A stretch of 64,000 nucleotides of DNA from Taudactylus pleione (Eukaryota; Chordata; Amphibia; Anura; Myobatrachidae). The position numbers were made by a program, and so were the translations under genes. Below are positions 62,701 through 64,000 of the stretch, in pieces (position 1 is the stretch's first letter; each line of letters starts with the position of its first letter). The notes under the pieces are model-generated. The model searched no databases. It saw nothing but the letters and a program-made list of their open reading frames with translations, and was not told the origin of the DNA. The DNA lies in assembly GCA_031769625.1 (NCBI GenBank), contig JAUIMM010002314.1, positions 496,001 to 560,000 of the forward strand, given 5' to 3'.

Positions 62701-64000
62701 CACATTTGTGCGTCTTGGTCTTCAACACATCCCGTGAAATTTTGAGCTGTCTGTGATTGCTACAAGAGGAGATATCACAAAGTATACGCTTTTGTTGTTT
62801 CCATTGCTTTCAATGCATTTTGGCCTAAAAAGAGCAATTGCTGTTTTCTCTTAAACGCAACATGGGAGAAAAACCATTTCACATCACATTTGTGGGTCTT
62901 GGTCTTCAACACATCCCGTGAAATTTTGAGCTGTCTGTGTTTGCTACAAGAGGAGATAACACAAAGTTTGCGCTTTTGTTATTTCCATTGCTTTCAATGC
63001 ATTTTGGCCTAAAACGTGCATTTGCAGTTTTCTCTTAAACACAACATGGGAGAAAAACCATTTCACATCACATTTGTGGGTCTTGGTCTTCAACACATCC
63101 AGTGAAATTTTGAGCTGTCTGTGTTTGCTACAAGAGGAGATAACACAAAGTATGCGCTTTTGTTGTTTCCATTGCTTTCAATGCATTTTGGCCTAAAACG
63201 TGCATTTGCTGTTTTGTCTTAAACGCAACATGGGAGAAAAACAATTTCACTTCACATTTGTGGGTCTTGGTCTTCAACACATCCTGTGAAATTTTGAGCT
63301 GTCTGTGATTGCTACAAGAGGAGATATCACAAAGTATACGCTTTTGTTATTTCCATTGCTTTCAATGCATTTTGGCCTAAAACGTGCATTTGCTGTTTTC
63401 TCTTAAACACAACATGGGAGAAAAACCATTTCACATCACATTTGTGGGGCTTGGTCTTCAACACATCCAGTGAAATTTTGAGCTGTCTGTGTTTGCTACA
63501 AGAGGAGATATCACAATGTATGCACTTTTGTTGTTTCCATTGCTTTCAATGCATTTTGGCCTAAAACGTGCATTTGCTGTTTTCTCTTAAACGCAACATG
63601 GGAGAAAAACCATTTCACATCACATTTGTGGGTCTTGGTCTTCAACACATCCCGTGAAATTTTGAGCTGTCTGTGATTGTTACAAGAGGAGATATCACAA
63701 AGTATACGCTTTTGTTGTTTCCATTGCTTTCAATGCATTCTGGCCTAAAACGAGCAATTGCTGTTTTCTCTTAAACACAACATGGGAGAAAAACCATTTC
63801 ACATCACATTTGTGGGTCTTGGTCTTCAACACATCCAGTGAAATTTTGAGCTGTATGTGTTTGCTACAAGAGGAGATAACACAAAGTATGCGCTTTTGTT
63901 GTTTCCATTGCTTTCAATGCATTTTGGCCTAAAACGTGCATTTGCAGTTTTCTCTTAAATGCAACATGGGAGAAAAACAATTTCACATCACATTTGTGGG
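62701..64000 (+). repeat. Right end: 43-kb-type units, then 52-kb-type units, array continues
   Basis: Up to about 63,296 the units follow 43,390-43,980 (gtgcgtctt, aaaaagagc, agtttgcgc, gttttgtctt, catcctgtg). From 63,300 they follow 52,448-53,148: tatacgc with ttgtta, gtggggctt, tatgcac, tgttac with attctgg, then a tgtatg unit. A private cacttcac change lies near 63,250. The window stops inside a monomer after gtggg, with no sign of an array edge. Confidence 0.8.

Larger units (their letters stand above)
1..64000 (+). repeat. 184-bp satellite DNA array, head-to-tail, fills the window
   Basis: The same 184-base unit recurs from the first to the last base, for example starting at 1, 185, 369, 553, 7545 and 8281 with no drift. 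Every unit carries the same landmarks in order: tgtctg or tgtatg, the gctacaagaggaga block, atgcat, ggcctaaaac, gttttctctt, acatgggagaaaaa, tttcacatcacat, and gaaattttgagc. All units point the same way, and I see no inversion and no inserted foreign sequence. Dividing 64,000 by 184 gives about 348 monomers. Neighbouring monomers differ at several of 184 positions, whereas monomers many units apart can be identical, which is the signature of higher-order repeats. Satellites with units of 150-200 bp commonly occupy centromeres and pericentromeres in plants and animals; that role is inferred here. The family is not recognised. Confidence 0.98.

Noticed and set aside
1..64000. CRISPR array
   Set aside because: The repeats are 184 bp with no short repeat and unique spacers; the entire unit is conserved from copy to copy.
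1..64000. CENP-B box
   Set aside because: The pattern needs TTCG followed by an A and CGGG at fixed spacing. TTCG occurs only in a few tattcgc units and no CGGG follows it at the right distance.
1..64000. Transposon, LTR or inverted insertion inside the array
   Set aside because: The landmarks of the unit run without a gap through the window in one orientation, so there is no room for an insert; the only losses or gains are of single bases, 12 bases, or whole units.
1..64000. Identification of the species from the monomer
   Set aside because: Unit length and base composition fit many plants and animals, and I do not recall this consensus from a named satellite; a name would be a guess.

Overview
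The whole 64 kb window is one uninterrupted head-to-tail satellite DNA array. The unit is 184 bp (positions 1, 185, 369, 553 and so on begin with the same word), so the window holds about 348 monomers, all in the same orientation. I see no gene, RNA gene, transposon, spacer or other unique DNA anywhere, and both window edges lie inside the array, so its true length exceeds 64 kb. A hand count of the first monomer gives 70 G+C in 184, about 38 %, with more T than A on the given strand.

This is eukaryotic heterochromatin. A unit near nucleosome-repeat length, a long homogeneous array and layered multi-monomer (higher-order) repeats are typical of centromeric or pericentromeric satellites in plants and animals. 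I do not recognise the monomer and cannot name the organism from sequence alone. Centromere function is inference; no match to the CENP-B box pattern was noticed.

Layout: monomers differ at a limited set of linked positions, giving recognisable variants, and the order of variants shows how the array grew. From 1 to about 16.4 kb, two variant types largely alternate, a 368-bp dimer, and are duplicated in blocks (offsets 2,392, 2,760, 4,784, 9,383 and 9,751 bp). From 16.9 to 29.3 kb there are nested duplications: 5 monomers, 11 monomers plus 1 nt, and a 4.7 kb block repeated at 6,994 bp. At 29,334 a 12-bp deletion joins two unrelated variant contexts. From 29.3 to about 50.8 kb a different variant family dominates, with 7-, 8- and 18-monomer tandem repeats; its first part (29.37-33.80 kb) has a striking cluster of one- or two-base indels that looks like consensus error. 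From 51.6 to 62.7 kb two copies of a roughly 31-monomer unit lie in tandem. The end (62.6-64 kb) returns to variants seen at 43 kb and 52 kb.

Short open frames on both strands are by-products of the repeat. Because 184 leaves remainder 1 on division by 3, any reading frame shifts at each monomer and soon meets a stop. No coding sequence is annotated.
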